Below, in pieces: positions 26,417-36,516 of a stretch of 64,000 bases of DNA. The stretch is from Bacteroidales bacterium (lineage in GTDB: Bacteria > Bacteroidota > Bacteroidia > Bacteroidales > JAQXIO01): NCBI GenBank assembly GCA_029007825.1, contig JAQXIO010000044.1:1-64000 (forward strand), in the 5' to 3' direction. The translations under genes and the position numbers were made by a program. Numbering within the stretch: the stretch's first letter is position 1; each line of letters begins with the position of its first letter. The notes below the pieces were generated by a model. The model did no database searches. It was given only the letters and a program-made list of their open reading frames with translations, and was not told where the DNA came from.

Positions 26417-27556
26417 ATGAGAGTATTTATCACTTCATTATTCGCCCATATTTTTCTCAACCTTTATATCGGAATAAGGGCCTGGCAGGCTTTTCCTCCT
26501 AAAAAAATATGGCGTATACCCGTACTTTCATTTATCGGGTTAGAAATGCTTTTATATGGCGTAGTCTATATTTTCCGTGATTCGTTGCCGGATGCAATAG
26601 TACACTTCGGCAGCTTATTCTGTTTAAGCTGGCTGATGGCAATGGTTTACTTTACTATTATCCTGCTCATTCTCGATTTGCTCCGCCTGATACACCGCCG
26701 TTATCCAATTTATCCCCGCTGGGTCAGCCGGCACTATGCTCAAACAAAATTCATACTTGCCATAACCAGTATCGTCATAGTCGGAACTTGTATGGTAACA
26801 GGATATCTTCACGGACAAAAGAAAATTATAAAAAACGTCGAACTAACCGTACAAAAAGAGAATCCGGAACATAAGACATTGCGTATAGCCATAGCATCCG
26901 ACTGGCACATAGGACACATAATACAAAAGAAGGAGACACAACAGATTGTACAAATGATAAATGAGCAAAATCCCGATATCATTTTAATTCCGGGTGATAT
27001 ACTCGATCATGACCTGCACATCGCGACGTTGCAGCATATTGATGAAGACCTAAGGCAATTGAAAGCACCTTTAGGCGTATACGCTATAATGGGGAACCAT
27101 GAGTACAGAGGATGGCCCGACGCAAAACTCCGATGGCTGAAAAAAACAGGAATAACCATGCTGCGCGATTCTGTAATATCTCCCGACGGCACATTCTATC
27201 TGATAGGCAGAGACGATTATACACGTAAAGATGTCCGTAAAACTATCCATGAACTAACAGAAGGGCTCGATACAAATAAGCCTATAATTTTAATGGATCA
27301 TCAGCCGGAAAATTTAAATGAAGCCACACAGAACGGAATTGACTTGGCAATATACGGACACACCCACAACGGGCAGGTATGGCCGCACGGGTGGATGATC
27401 GCAGCACTGAAACCAATGGTTTATGGAACAAAACAAGTAGGAAATACCCTACACCTGGTTACCTCCGGAATCGGAATGGCAGGACCGCCGTTACGGATCG
27501 GAACAGATTCGGAAATAGTCATCGTTACTGTACAATTCAAACCGGAAAAGAAATAA
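26417..27556 (+). CDS. Membrane-anchored calcineurin-like metallophosphoesterase
   Basis: 379 residues with about four N-terminal membrane helices (about 5-135), followed by a metallophosphoesterase domain. Dinuclear metal motifs in order are SDWHIGH (about 158), PGDILDHD, GNHEYRGW, MDHQPE and GHTHNGQ. The family includes UDP-2,3-diacylglucosamine hydrolase-like (LpxG/YpbG-type) and other phosphodiesterases. The membrane anchor suggests a lipid or cell-envelope phosphodiester, but the substrate is not evident. It converges on the S41 protease gene with 2 bp between stops. Confidence 0.88.
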   Translation: MRVFITSLFAHIFLNLYIGIRAWQAFPPKKIWRIPVLSFIGLEMLLYGVVYIFRDSLPDAIVHFGSLFCLSWLMAMVYFTIILLILDLLRLIHRRYPIYPRWVSRHYAQTKFILAITSIVIVGTCMVTGYLHGQKKIIKNVELTVQKENPEHKTLRIAIASDWHIGHIIQKKETQQIVQMINEQNPDIILIPGDILDHDLHIATLQHIDEDLRQLKAPLGVYAIMGNHEYRGWPDAKLRWLKKTGITMLRDSVISPDGTFYLIGRDDYTRKDVRKTIHELTEGLDTNKPIILMDHQPENLNEATQNGIDLAIYGHTHNGQVWPHGWMIAALKPMVYGTKQVGNTLHLVTSGIGMAGPPLRIGTDSEIVIVTVQFKPEKK

Positions 27557-27576
27557 AACTATTTCTTTTCTTCCGG
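27542..27576. terminator. Bidirectional hairpin embedded in two convergent gene ends
   Basis: AAAAGAAAT (27546-27554) pairs with ATTTCTTTT (27561-27569), extended by outer CCGG/CCGG with a 3-nt bulge. It spans both stop codons, so both genes encode half of their own terminator. Confidence 0.55.
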
Positions 27577-29241
27577 CTTAGACTCCGATGGTAAAAGTAA
27601 TTTCGAATATGCCTCTTTGTCATTCAGCAATTTTATTGCCTCTTTTACCTGAATATCGTCACGCAAAGCATTCTTGATTTTCCCCTTCTGAAAATAGAAA
27701 CGTTTAATGATCTCTTCATTAATCTGATCTTTGATAATCGGTTTAAATTTATCCAGATCCCTATCTAAATCCGGCTTCAGCTTAGCCTCTAAAGCCTTAA
27801 ACTCGTCCGAAGCTGTATCCATGTAACCTTCAAATTCAGCAACTTCTTTCAGATTTTTCAACACTTTTTCACTCTGTCGATCATACGTAAAATCGCGCTT
27901 CTTCACAAAATCTTTAAAACTCTCATAATCTTCGTCCGTAATACTGAAAAGCTCCGGTTCAACGATAGAATCCTTACCGACAACCCATTGAGTGGCATAA
28001 TCGAAAATTACATTATCCATTGTCAGGTAAAGTGCCATGGTAGGTATCTTCTTCGATTCTACCGTTACATCCGGATTAATTCCTCCGCCGTCACGCACCA
28101 AACGACCTTTCGAAGTTTTAAAAACATTCGTAAGACTATCGGGAACACGTCCTACACTACCGTCAGGATTACGGTGAGAATAATCCAAAGCCTGGATAAG
28201 CCGTCCGCTTGGAATATAATATTTTGCAATGGTCAGTTTAAGATTGCTATCATAAGCAACCTCACGTGTACTCTGAACCAAACCCTTACCAAAAGTACGA
28301 GTTCCTAATATAACAGCCCGGTCAAGATCCTGCAATGCTCCCGAAACGATCTCGGAAGCCGAAGCAGAGCCGCTATTGGTCAACACAACCAAAGGCATTA
28401 CCGTATCGACCGGCTCTATTGTCGTACGATAACTTTTATCCCACTGCTTCACTTTTCCTTTCGTCGAAACGACGAGCTCTCCCTTCGGGACAAAAAGGTT
28501 TACTATCTGGACAGCTTCTTCAAGAATACCGCCCGGATTTCCGCGCAAATCAAGAATCAAAGATTCGATATGATGATTATTTTTCAAGTCAAGAAGTGCA
28601 TCCCGTACTTCCTGTCCACTCTTATCCGTAAAATTATTCAAGAAAATATAACCGATGTTTCCAGGTAATACACCGCTATATGTTACCGCATCGATCTGAA
28701 TCAGCTCCCGTTCGATAGGAACTATACGCGTCTTTTTTTCCCCCGGTCTCTGAATCTCCAGTTTTATTTTAGTACCTGGTCTCCCTTTCAATTTCTCGCT
28801 TGCTGCAGAAACGCCGATTCCCTGTAATTTCTCACCGTCAATAGAGAGAATTATGTCTCCGGCTTTTAATCCGGCCTTCGCTGCTGGTTTGCCTTCATAG
28901 GGCTCATTGACAACAATATTTTTATCTTTATTCATTGTTATTACAGCACCTACGCCGGCATATTCGCCGGTAGTCATAAACTTGAAATCTTCCAGTTCCG
29001 TTTCCGGGATATATGAAGTATAAGGGTCCAGACTCTCCAGCATGGCATCGATACCCGTACGAATTACCTTTTCTGCATCTAAAGTATCAACGTAAAACAT
29101 ATCCAGTTCCCGGTAAAGAGAATTGAAAATATCCAGATTTTTCCCTATTTCAAAATTCTTTTCTGCTGCTTCAACTGGCAAAAGCACTGAAAAAGACAGA
29201 CAGAAAAAAAGAATCTTTTTACCAAGATTTAATCTACTCAT
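27559..29241 (-). CDS. S41-family C-terminal processing peptidase
   Basis: Periplasmic tail-specific protease (CtpA/Prc family), 560 residues. A signal peptide (1-25) is followed by a short helical domain, a PDZ domain (about 85-170; GEYAGVGAVI, AGLKAGDIILSIDG) and the S41 catalytic core. The nucleophile lies in NSGSASASEIVSG near 290 and the general-base lysine in GTRTFGKGLVQ near 317. A lysine/glutamate-rich C-terminal helical region follows. It is downstream of the PfkB kinase gene by 4 bp and so probably cotranscribed. Confidence 0.93.
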   Translation of the reverse strand: MSRLNLGKKILFFCLSFSVLLPVEAAEKNFEIGKNLDIFNSLYRELDMFYVDTLDAEKVIRTGIDAMLESLDPYTSYIPETELEDFKFMTTGEYAGVGAVITMNKDKNIVVNEPYEGKPAAKAGLKAGDIILSIDGEKLQGIGVSAASEKLKGRPGTKIKLEIQRPGEKKTRIVPIERELIQIDAVTYSGVLPGNIGYIFLNNFTDKSGQEVRDALLDLKNNHHIESLILDLRGNPGGILEEAVQIVNLFVPKGELVVSTKGKVKQWDKSYRTTIEPVDTVMPLVVLTNSGSASASEIVSGALQDLDRAVILGTRTFGKGLVQSTREVAYDSNLKLTIAKYYIPSGRLIQALDYSHRNPDGSVGRVPDSLTNVFKTSKGRLVRDGGGINPDVTVESKKIPTMALYLTMDNVIFDYATQWVVGKDSIVEPELFSITDEDYESFKDFVKKRDFTYDRQSEKVLKNLKEVAEFEGYMDTASDEFKALEAKLKPDLDRDLDKFKPIIKDQINEEIIKRFYFQKGKIKNALRDDIQVKEAIKLLNDKEAYSKLLLPSESKPEEKK

Positions 29242-29245
29242 TTTA

Positions 29246-30220
29246 TTAGAATTGTTTTATTTGTTTTTTTATCTCTTCCCATACATTATCGGGAAGATTC
29301 GGCCCTATTTCACGAATGACATACGAAGCCAGCAAACTTCCGGCTTTGCCACAAAGATCCAGAGACCATCCCTGACAACAACCGTGCAAAAACCCTGCCG
29401 CAAAAAAATCGCCCGCACCCGTAGTATCCACGGGCTTTACCGGAAGAGCAGGGACAGAGATATCTTCATTTCCACATTTAATCAATGCACCGCGCGAACC
29501 GACTTTCACCACGCAAACATCGACTTCTTTCGCAAATTCAGTCAAAGCCTCTTCCGCACATTTTCCCGTATACGCGAGAGCTTCCTCTTCATTGGCAAAC
29601 AGTATATCGACATAATCACGTACGAAAGGTTTAAGAAAACCGATATGCTCATGCACCATATTATAACTTCCCAAGTCTATTGCATACTTTATCCCTTTCT
29701 CCTTTGCAATCTCGGCAGTACGAAGCATAAGAGGATAATTCACCAGCATATAACCTTCTATATAAAAACAATCATACCCGTCGAACACTTCAGAACGAAT
29801 TTCATCTGCATTAAGCAACATCGAAGCTCCGAGGTAAGTTCCGAAAGTACGTTCTCCATCTTTCGATACGAAAGTAGTAGCAACACCGGTCGGCTTCCGT
29901 CCATCCGGAATCAGATTAGCTTCTACATGTAGAAGTTCCAATTCATTTCTGTACATTTCCGCGTGGAAGTCTGTTCCTACCTTACCGATAAATCCTACTT
30001 TATTATTCAAATGGGCAAGAGCTCTGATCGTGTTGCATGCAGCGCCTCCCGGCACTTCAAGAAAAGACTCATCAGCAACGAATGCACACAAGCGGCGATA
30101 TTCCTCATCACTCTGCAATTGCATCGAACCTTTAGGAAATTTCAATTTATCTAAAACATCATCTTCTTCGATCCGTACTAAAAGATCAACCAACGCCGAT
30201 CCCAAACCAATTATCTTCAT
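29246..30220 (-). CDS. PfkB-family (adenosine-kinase-like) sugar/nucleoside kinase
   Basis: 324 residues from the ATG at 30220; an upstream in-frame ATG at 30250 overlaps the promoter and is rejected. The N-terminal GLGSALVDLLV, GGAACNTIRALAHL and the catalytic DTTGAGDFFAAGFLHG (anion hole with catalytic Asp) are intact. The pattern is closest to the adenosine kinase branch widespread in Bacteroidetes. The 4-bp gap to the S41 protease gene suggests an operon without an obvious functional link. Confidence 0.88.
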   Translation of the reverse strand: MKIIGLGSALVDLLVRIEEDDVLDKLKFPKGSMQLQSDEEYRRLCAFVADESFLEVPGGAACNTIRALAHLNNKVGFIGKVGTDFHAEMYRNELELLHVEANLIPDGRKPTGVATTFVSKDGERTFGTYLGASMLLNADEIRSEVFDGYDCFYIEGYMLVNYPLMLRTAEIAKEKGIKYAIDLGSYNMVHEHIGFLKPFVRDYVDILFANEEEALAYTGKCAEEALTEFAKEVDVCVVKVGSRGALIKCGNEDISVPALPVKPVDTTGAGDFFAAGFLHGCCQGWSLDLCGKAGSLLASYVIREIGPNLPDNVWEEIKKQIKQF

Positions 30221-30236
30221 GCACCATATTTTTTCA

Positions 30237-30275
30237 CAAAGATATTGCATATTTCGATAAATCCTTATACCTTTG
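30237..30275. promoter_or_regulatory. Back-to-back promoters for the PfkB kinase (-) and tRNA-Asn (+)
   Basis: On the minus strand TATCTTTG (30244-30237) serves the kinase. On the plus strand TATTG (30243-30247), a 20-bp spacer and TACCTTTG (30268-30275) serve the tRNA genes. The minus -7 element abuts and slightly overlaps the plus -33 element. Confidence 0.6.
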
Positions 30276-30302
30276 CACCATCATTTCGAGAGAAAGAAAC
30301 AT

Positions 30303-30376
30303 TCTTCAGTAGCTCAGTTGGTTAGAGCACCTGACTGTTAATCAGGGGGTCGTAGGTTCAAGCCCTACCTGAAGAG
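30303..30376 (+). tRNA. tRNA-Asn (GTT), copy 1
   Basis: Complete cloverleaf: acceptor TCTTCAG/CTGAAGA, D-arm GCTC/GAGC, anticodon arm CCTGA-CTGTTAA-TCAGG with anticodon GTT at 30337-30339, and T-arm GTAGG/CCTAC with TTCAAGC. CCA is not encoded. Confidence 0.97.
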
Positions 30377-30405
30377 CGCTTCAAAAAATCTCTTATATTT
30401 TTTAT

Positions 30406-30479
30406 TCTTCAGTAGCTCAGTCGGTTAGAGCATCTGACTGTTAATCAGAGGGTCGTAGGTTCAAGTCCTACCTGAAGAG
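30406..30479 (+). tRNA. tRNA-Asn (GTT), copy 2
   Basis: Tandem copy 29 bp after the first, with the same folds and anticodon GTT. It differs at four positions. Two of these form a compensatory change in the top pair of the anticodon stem (C-G in copy 1, T-A here). CCA is not encoded. Confidence 0.97.
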
Positions 30480-30503
30480 CTAAAATTCTAAAATAAGAAT
30501 GAC

Positions 30504-30535
30504 AAAAGCAGACTTAGTTAAGTCTGCTTTTTCTT
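30504..30535 (+). terminator. Terminator of the tRNA-Asn pair
   Basis: GCAGACTTA-GT-TAAGTCTGC is a perfect 9-bp stem extended by A/T pairs and followed by TTTTTCTTTTT. Confidence 0.85.
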
Positions 30536-31106
30536 TTTCATATCCAATTTCAAAAAACGAATGTAAAGAAAGAACATTCTGAAGAAAATAAAATTCAGGA
30601 GCAGATACACCGACATTTGCAACCAGCCTACCTGCCGGCAACCAGATTATGGAACATTTCCGGGCCAGACCGGCGTTTTAATCGCTGTTCTCCTTCACAC
30701 GTCATTGACTTATGAAACGCTTAATTTTCCAGATCTTTGCTATTATTATAACATGTTTCTCCTCAACTGAAAGTTTATCAATTCATATCTATTTGTAGCA
30801 TGATGAATAAAGTCTCTTCTCAAGACTGTAATTTTATCATCATACTTAATAATCATTTCGGTTTGTTCCTTTTCATCCTACACAACATAGAATCTCTACT
30901 ATTATAAAAATGACGGTAGCACTTTTCGACGATCATTTTCAGAAAACAGCAACGAAGTTACTACCGGACAAGCTGCCCCTGGTAACAACAGCCTGTTATA
31001 AAACACACCTTCACAGGTTCGTATGATCAAACCGGTATCCTGAAAATAAAAAACGCGAATACCTGCTTTTTCAAAAGTCTGGTTTTCACGCCGATCTATA
31101 AAAAGA

Positions 31107-31179
31107 GGGACACGAAAACAAGACTTAATATTTAGGTAGGTTCTAGCAAAACCCGGCGCTAAAAGTCAGTTTCGTGCCC
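31107..31179. other. Foldable element with three coaxial stems
   Basis: GGG (31107-31109)/CCC (31177-31179), CACGAAA (31111-31117)/TTTCGTG (31170-31176) and GACTT (31122-31126)/AAGTC (31163-31167) nest perfectly. An inner GGTT/AACC pair (31139-31142/31150-31153) completes it. The folding strand is undetermined. Confidence 0.4.
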
Positions 31180-31659
31180 CAATATGTGATATTTCATCCG
31201 TATATGCATACGGAAAACAAATATTTGCATAAAGGGGACTTCACGAAACTTTTCTTCACTCGGCGCCATTCATAAACTGCTAGATTTACCCAAATGCGAG
31301 TGAATACTCATTTCATTTAATCCTTTGTATCTCTTTTGCAAATACTGTTCTTATGTACTACTATAACCGTTCATAGTATTTTTTGTTATATTGCCATATG
31401 CCTCTTTTCAAAATGAATAGACATATAAGATTATATTTTCAATATCTCAATTTTTCAATCTTACAACAATCTCAAGGTCATTATCTATAATAAAATGTTA
31501 TACCAAAAATACCAGAGATATATCGAGAACTGCAATCATTTATGCAGAACAAACGCTTCTCAGCAATAATTCTCTAAGAAACAGGAATATCTCTCCAGAT
31601 ATTCATTCATTGCAAATGTAGCAAAATTTATTTTGAGGCTGTTATTCCTCATCCGGCAC

Positions 31660-31872
31660 AAAAAAAGAGGCGTAAGAATAATCTTGTCAAACATCCTGGT
31701 TTTGGCGACCTAAAGTGAAACAAGAATCTTACGCCTTATTATATATGAAAACCATATACAATATGCACGTGATTTTGTCTGCTCACTTCTCTTTAATCGC
31801 CAAATTCGGATGTTCTCAAACAAAATCTTCAGAAAAAGACCTCCGATCTTCTCTTCGGCCTGTGCAAATATA
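31660..31872 (-). ncRNA. Candidate minus-strand small RNA ending in a strong terminator
   Basis: On the minus strand TATATTTG (31872-31865) could start an RNA of about 190 nt. It would end at a hairpin AGGCGTAAGA/TCTTACGCCT (31727-31736 with 31668-31677) followed by TTTTTT. A long-range pairing TTTGGCGA/TCGCCAAA (31804-31797 with 31709-31702) would bring the two ends of the RNA together. No coding frame of note is inside. The -33 element is poor. Confidence 0.35.
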
Positions 31873-32888
31873 AATAATAAATTATTCATATCCGGCGCAA
31901 GACTCATCTTTATACTTATTTATCCCTTTTTCCCATTTTGCCCGATATACAAGTCCAATAAATGTTCCATAAAAAAGATGTGCGGAGTCTCATATTACAC
32001 CTTTCGGGCTTAGCCTCCCTTCTATGATAATATAATATCCACGCATTTTGATATAGAACATAACTATATACCAAACGCATGAATGTTATTTGATCACAAA
32101 GATAAAAACCAGCTAAGATTGAAAGGTGACAAATATCATCCACGTAAAAATAATGCTGCCTATCGCTATAAGCAGAGATGCTGCTATCCCGCCGCATCCT
32201 TGAAATCTTCCTCCATTAACGAGGGTATTGGTATCCTATTGATACATCCGAGATGTATCTCTTTAATTTCCTGTATCTGTCAATATGATAATTGTTTTTA
32301 TCCAGGACGGGCGCAAAACACGCCCAAAATGTTCTGAGGTTTTGAAATTACCTTTAGGGTTTTGGATAGCTCCGCACTCCTATACAGTCTGGAAAACCAT
32401 ATACGAGTACCGAGATGTTTGCCTCCCCTCATAAAATTCCCAAGTTTCAGAACAAAGCAAAAATCATATATAACTTTTATCTCTTTAAGAGGTGTATTTT
32501 ATACAAATATAAGTATTTATACCAATTTCCATATATCTGGGCTGACAAATTAATAAAAACCGTCTATTCGACTCTCTCACAGGAAAGAACGGGAAATTTC
32601 CGAATATCTCTGCACGTAATATTTTACCAGAAGAAATTTTAAATAATGACACTGATAATTTCCCGAGCAGTATAAAATGATTATTTTTACACGACATTTA
32701 CTCTGTGAAACAGCGACAAGCATGGAGTTCTCCCTTTAATCAAAAACGATTTATAAACACATCCGGTTAGTGAAAAACAACATTAAAGTATTTATTTCGA
32801 TCCTCAGCATAAACCGAACTGATAAGTAAAAACACAATCGAAGAACTTACTTTTTTATTTTCCTGATACCAGATACGAACAGGAATAA

Positions 32889-35800
32889 ATGAAAAAAAAT
32901 ATCATTATTATACTGCTGTTTTTCTCTCTCGTTCACATTAATGCACAGGAAAAAGGAAACGACACAGACTACATTCTCGTACTTAGTTCCATAACGTTTG
33001 ATGGTAACTGGATAAATTTCTACAAAAGTATCGACTCCGAGTTTTCATCAAAAAGTCTGCGTGTAGAAGCAGAAGAGCTGGTTGTTCCCACCTTGCAAAA
33101 CAAAGACGATGTTTTTGTTCTACAGAAAAAGCTGTTGAAAAAATATAAAACTCCTCCCCGCGCTGCAATTTTTATAGGAGACCCCGGATGGTTCGTATGT
33201 TCTCCCCTTTTCAAAAAAGAGTGGAAAGACGCTCCTGCCCTCGTCACTTTCTCTTGTCCGATGATTCCCCGTACTCTCGACGATTTATTAAAAAAGAAAA
33301 TTCTGACACCTGAGAATTCTATTCCAACTTCAACCTTTAATAAAGAATACAACGTCACAACCCTTGCTCATCCATACTATATCTGCGAAACCGTGAATGC
33401 CATGCAGAAAATTATGCCCCAGATGAAAAAAGTAGCATTTATATCGGACGACCGCTATATCAGTATGATTACACGTGAGAAGCTCCGTAAAGAATTTTCA
33501 ACCGACTTTCCCGCCTTAGAACTTGATTTGCTGACCAGTGGAGAGCTGACAACCACCGGACTGTTAAGACGTTTATCCGACTACGATAATACGGTCGGCA
33601 TCATCTATTTCTCATGGTATGTTCCTTCTAAAAACGACAATAGCAATTATCTGGACGATAACTTGAAAAAAGTGATCGGAGGGTTCGCTCATACACCCGT
33701 TTTCACACTCTCCGATATGGATATTGAAAGAGGATTATTCGCAGGCGGGCATTATATCCCGTATGCAGAATACAGTAAAACGGTAAATTCTATTCTTCAT
33801 AAGATCTTATCAGGTACGCCCCCATCAAAGATTCCCCCGGGTGAAGGAGGTAAATCTACAACTTTCCTGAACTATGCGAATCTCCAGCTATTTCAGACCG
33901 ATGCATCTCTCTACCCGAACGATGCCATTTATTTCCAGGCCCCACCCTCTTTTTATGAGAAATACAAAACAGCAATCCTGATCGGAAGCATTATCATTCT
34001 ATTTCTAATTATATTCAGAATCTATTATCTCAGATATAGCAAAAAATATAAAATACGCTCGGAACAATATGCTTTGAAATATCAACAACTCGTTAACCGG
34101 ATGCCTCTGCTTTATATCCGGAAAAAAGTATTTAAAGATCCAACAGGCCGGATTACCGACGGAGTGATAATAGATGCGAACACAACGTTTGAAGAAACCT
34201 TCCATTGCAAATTAAAAGATATTACAAAAAAAAGTATCCGGGCACTGGAAACCGACGGATTCCCTTTCACGTGGCTTTGTGATGACGAAGAGCTGAATAA
34301 GTTAACCCGGTTTTCTTATACGGATAACAATTCCGGAAAATGTTATTACTACGATAAAATATCATTTTCCGGAACAGAAAAAGGAACAATAGAGTGCTTC
34401 TGTATCGATCGTACCGAGTTTTATAAAGCCGAAGCTAAGGTCAATGATTTGCTGGAATTAAATCAACGTGTCATCAATTCGATTCACGAACCGGTTTGCT
34501 GGCTGAACAAAAACGGAATTATCGAACGGATTATCAACAATCCCACAGATACATCATTTTTCAAAAATCCTGAAAAAGTGACAGGTATAAGTATCCGTAA
34601 TTTTATGGATGAAGCCAACTATGCCGAACACATGGAAGCTATCCGGGATGTCATCGAACATAACGGACATCGGCGGATGCTTCTCTATACAAAAAATGAA
34701 GAAGGTGAAGATTGTTGCCTTTCGGTACGGATGCTTTACTTTGATGACGAACGTGCGATCGCCTTTATACAGAATATCTCAGAGGCGGAAAATGAGCGCC
34801 AGAAAAATGAAAAATACCGTTTCTTTTTAAACTCAATATTGAACCATATATCTATTCCCATATGCGTAAAAGACCTGCGAACAGGCGAATATATACTCGA
34901 AAATGAAGCACATGAGCATTTGTTTTGTGAAGATACCGGTAGCTGGAAAGACCTCCATTTAAGTAAAGAGGTACAAAATATGGATCAAGCTGCTATAAAA
35001 AATAACAGTGCAAACGGTATTATAAATATAAAATCAAGAAACAAGGGATATTTATCCCTGATTGTAAGTAAAAATGTAATCCGTTCGAGAGGGGGTGAGG
35101 AATGGCTGATCAGCTCCGTGACAGACATCACCGAATTACAAAGAAGCAAACAGTTATTAGAAGAAATAAATGGACGCTATGAATTGATACTTAAATCGAT
35201 AAGGTTAATCCCCTGGTCTTGGGATTTAGTAAAAAACCAATTGGAGTGCAACCTGAGATATGTCTATACTGACAAAGAAATTCCCAGAAATATCACATGG
35301 ACAGAAGAGGAATTCTACAAAAATATCGTTCCCGAAGACCGTGAATATATCAAGTCCTCCATTAAAGACCTGATCGACGAAAGGATAAGCACTATCAGTG
35401 GAGAGCACCGGATGTTCCGCATAGACGGAAATATAGGCTGGTGCGAAGCATTTGCCATCGTTGGGAAGCGCGACGCATCAGGCAAGCCGATCTTGCTGGT
35501 AGGAGCTCATATGAAAATCGATGACCGGAAAAAAATAGAACAAGAACTCATAAAGGCAAAAGACAAAGCCGAAGAATCGAACCGTCTGAAATCTGCATTC
35601 CTGGCAAATATGAGCCATGAAATCAGAACCCCATTGAACGCCATAGTAGGATTCTCAAATATTCTGGCGGAAACAGATGATCCTAATGAGAAATGGGAAT
35701 ATGTAAATATAATTGAAAATAACAATAATCTGCTTCTCCAACTGATCAACGATATTCTCGATCTTTCTAAAATAGAAGCCGGGACTTTGGAATTTGTCTA

Positions 35801-36269
35801 TTCGGATGTTGACTTAAACATGTTAATGGAGAATATTGAAACTGCGTCGAAGCTAAAAGCAGAAACAAAAAAACTTACACTTATTTTTGAAAGCGGAATT
35901 TCCGAATGTTATGTCCGTACAGAAAAAACACGATTAAGTCAGGTCTTAATAAATATGATTACCAATGCTATTAAATTTACTTCAGAGGGCAATATCCGTT
36001 TCGGATTCCGCCTTAATGAAGAAAATAAGCTCTATTTCTATGTTTCCGATACGGGCTGCGGAATTCCGGAAGACCAGCAAAAGCATATTTTCAGCCGCTT
36101 TGTAAAATTAAACAGCTTCGCACAAGGCACAGGGTTAGGGTTGAGCATCTGTCAGATGATCATACAAAATATGGGCGGAGAAATCGGAGTAATTTCGGAA
36201 ATAAAAAAAGGCTCTACTTTCTGGTTCACAATCCCTTACCAACCTGGCAATTTCCCAAACGGTCAGTAA
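32889..36269 (+). CDS. Sensor histidine kinase with periplasmic ABC-binding-protein-like domain and multiple PAS domains
   Basis: A 1126-residue membrane sensor. A signal peptide (1-20) is followed by a periplasmic domain (about 25-345) of the ABC substrate-binding type, with segments like [11 protein letters not shown] and [14 protein letters not shown]. One membrane helix (about 362-383) leads to about four PAS-like regions between 400 and 885. The HisKA dimerisation domain has [18 protein letters not shown] with the phosphorylated His near 910. The HATPase domain has [22 protein letters not shown] and GTGLGLSIC. No receiver or output domain is attached and no response regulator is adjacent, so its partner lies elsewhere. 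The ligand may be a small solute. Confidence 0.9.
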   Translation: MKKNIIIILLFFSLVHINAQEKGNDTDYILVLSSITFDGNWINFYKSIDSEFSSKSLRVEAEELVVPTLQNKDDVFVLQKKLLKKYKTPPRAAIFIGDPGWFVCSPLFKKEWKDAPALVTFSCPMIPRTLDDLLKKKILTPENSIPTSTFNKEYNVTTLAHPYYICETVNAMQKIMPQMKKVAFISDDRYISMITREKLRKEFSTDFPALELDLLTSGELTTTGLLRRLSDYDNTVGIIYFSWYVPSKNDNSNYLDDNLKKVIGGFAHTPVFTLSDMDIERGLFAGGHYIPYAEYSKTVNSILHKILSGTPPSKIPPGEGGKSTTFLNYANLQLFQTDASLYPNDAIYFQAPPSFYEKYKTAILIGSIIILFLIIFRIYYLRYSKKYKIRSEQYALKYQQLVNRMPLLYIRKKVFKDPTGRITDGVIIDANTTFEETFHCKLKDITKKSIRALETDGFPFTWLCDDEELNKLTRFSYTDNNSGKCYYYDKISFSGTEKGTIECFCIDRTEFYKAEAKVNDLLELNQRVINSIHEPVCWLNKNGIIERIINNPTDTSFFKNPEKVTGISIRNFMDEANYAEHMEAIRDVIEHNGHRRMLLYTKNEEGEDCCLSVRMLYFDDERAIAFIQNISEAENERQKNEKYRFFLNSILNHISIPICVKDLRTGEYILENEAHEHLFCEDTGSWKDLHLSKEVQNMDQAAIKNNSANGIINIKSRNKGYLSLIVSKNVIRSRGGEEWLISSVTDITELQRSKQLLEEINGRYELILKSIRLIPWSWDLVKNQLECNLRYVYTDKEIPRNITWTEEEFYKNIVPEDREYIKSSIKDLIDERISTISGEHRMFRIDGNIGWCEAFAIVGKRDASGKPILLVGAHMKIDDRKKIEQELIKAKDKAEESNRLKSAFLANMSHEIRTPLNAIVGFSNILAETDDPNEKWEYVNIIENNNNLLLQLINDILDLSKIEAGTLEFVYSDVDLNMLMENIETASKLKAETKKLTLIFESGISECYVRTEKTRLSQVLINMITNAIKFTSEGNIRFGFRLNEENKLYFYVSDTGCGIPEDQQKHIFSRFVKLNSFAQGTGLGLSICQMIIQNMGGEIGVISEIKKGSTFWFTIPYQPGNFPNGQ

Positions 36270-36430
36270 GATCAATGCTGGCAATAAATAACCGGCCAAG
36301 ATATTTATATAATAAATCCACATAATTTCTCCCGATAGCAAACTTTCCATTGCCCGGATAAGTAAGTCTCTATTTGTTTATATAGAGTCCTTTCACCTCT
36401 TCTAATAACAATACTGCCCACACATAAAAG

Positions 36431-36468
36431 AAGCGTCCGGTTCTTTTTTAAGGAGAATCCGGACGCTT
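36431..36468. terminator. Bidirectional terminator between kinase and MBG protein genes
   Basis: AAGCGTCCGG/CCGGACGCTT with an inner TTCT/AGAA stem. T-runs occur in the loop and, on the minus strand, after the stem. Confidence 0.65.
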
Positions 36469-36516
36469 ACAAACTAATAAACCTAAAATAACTAGATTTT
36501 CAATTCGCTATTATAT

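Larger units (their letters stand above)
30541..32888. other. 2.35-kb region without recognisable protein genes
   Basis: No frame here encodes more than about 95 residues and none resembles a known protein. The base composition and frequent stops fit non-coding or long-decayed sequence. It holds several inverted repeats: 30913-30966, 31107-31179, 31198-31213, 31668-31736 and 32241-32259. The first part lies next to the tRNA-Asn pair, a common integration site, but I find no duplicated tRNA end, integrase or transposase remnant. The last part leads to the sensor kinase gene at 32889, and I see no clear -7 element in front of it. Confidence 0.6.

Noticed and set aside
29123-29932. 269-residue plus-strand open frame
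   Set aside because: It lies opposite the PfkB kinase and S41 protease genes, both of which have intact motifs; composition and lack of motifs mark it as a shadow.
30376-31400. Integrative element attached to the tRNA-Asn genes
   Set aside because: No repeat of the tRNA 3' end, integrase, relaxase or transposase remnant could be found downstream.
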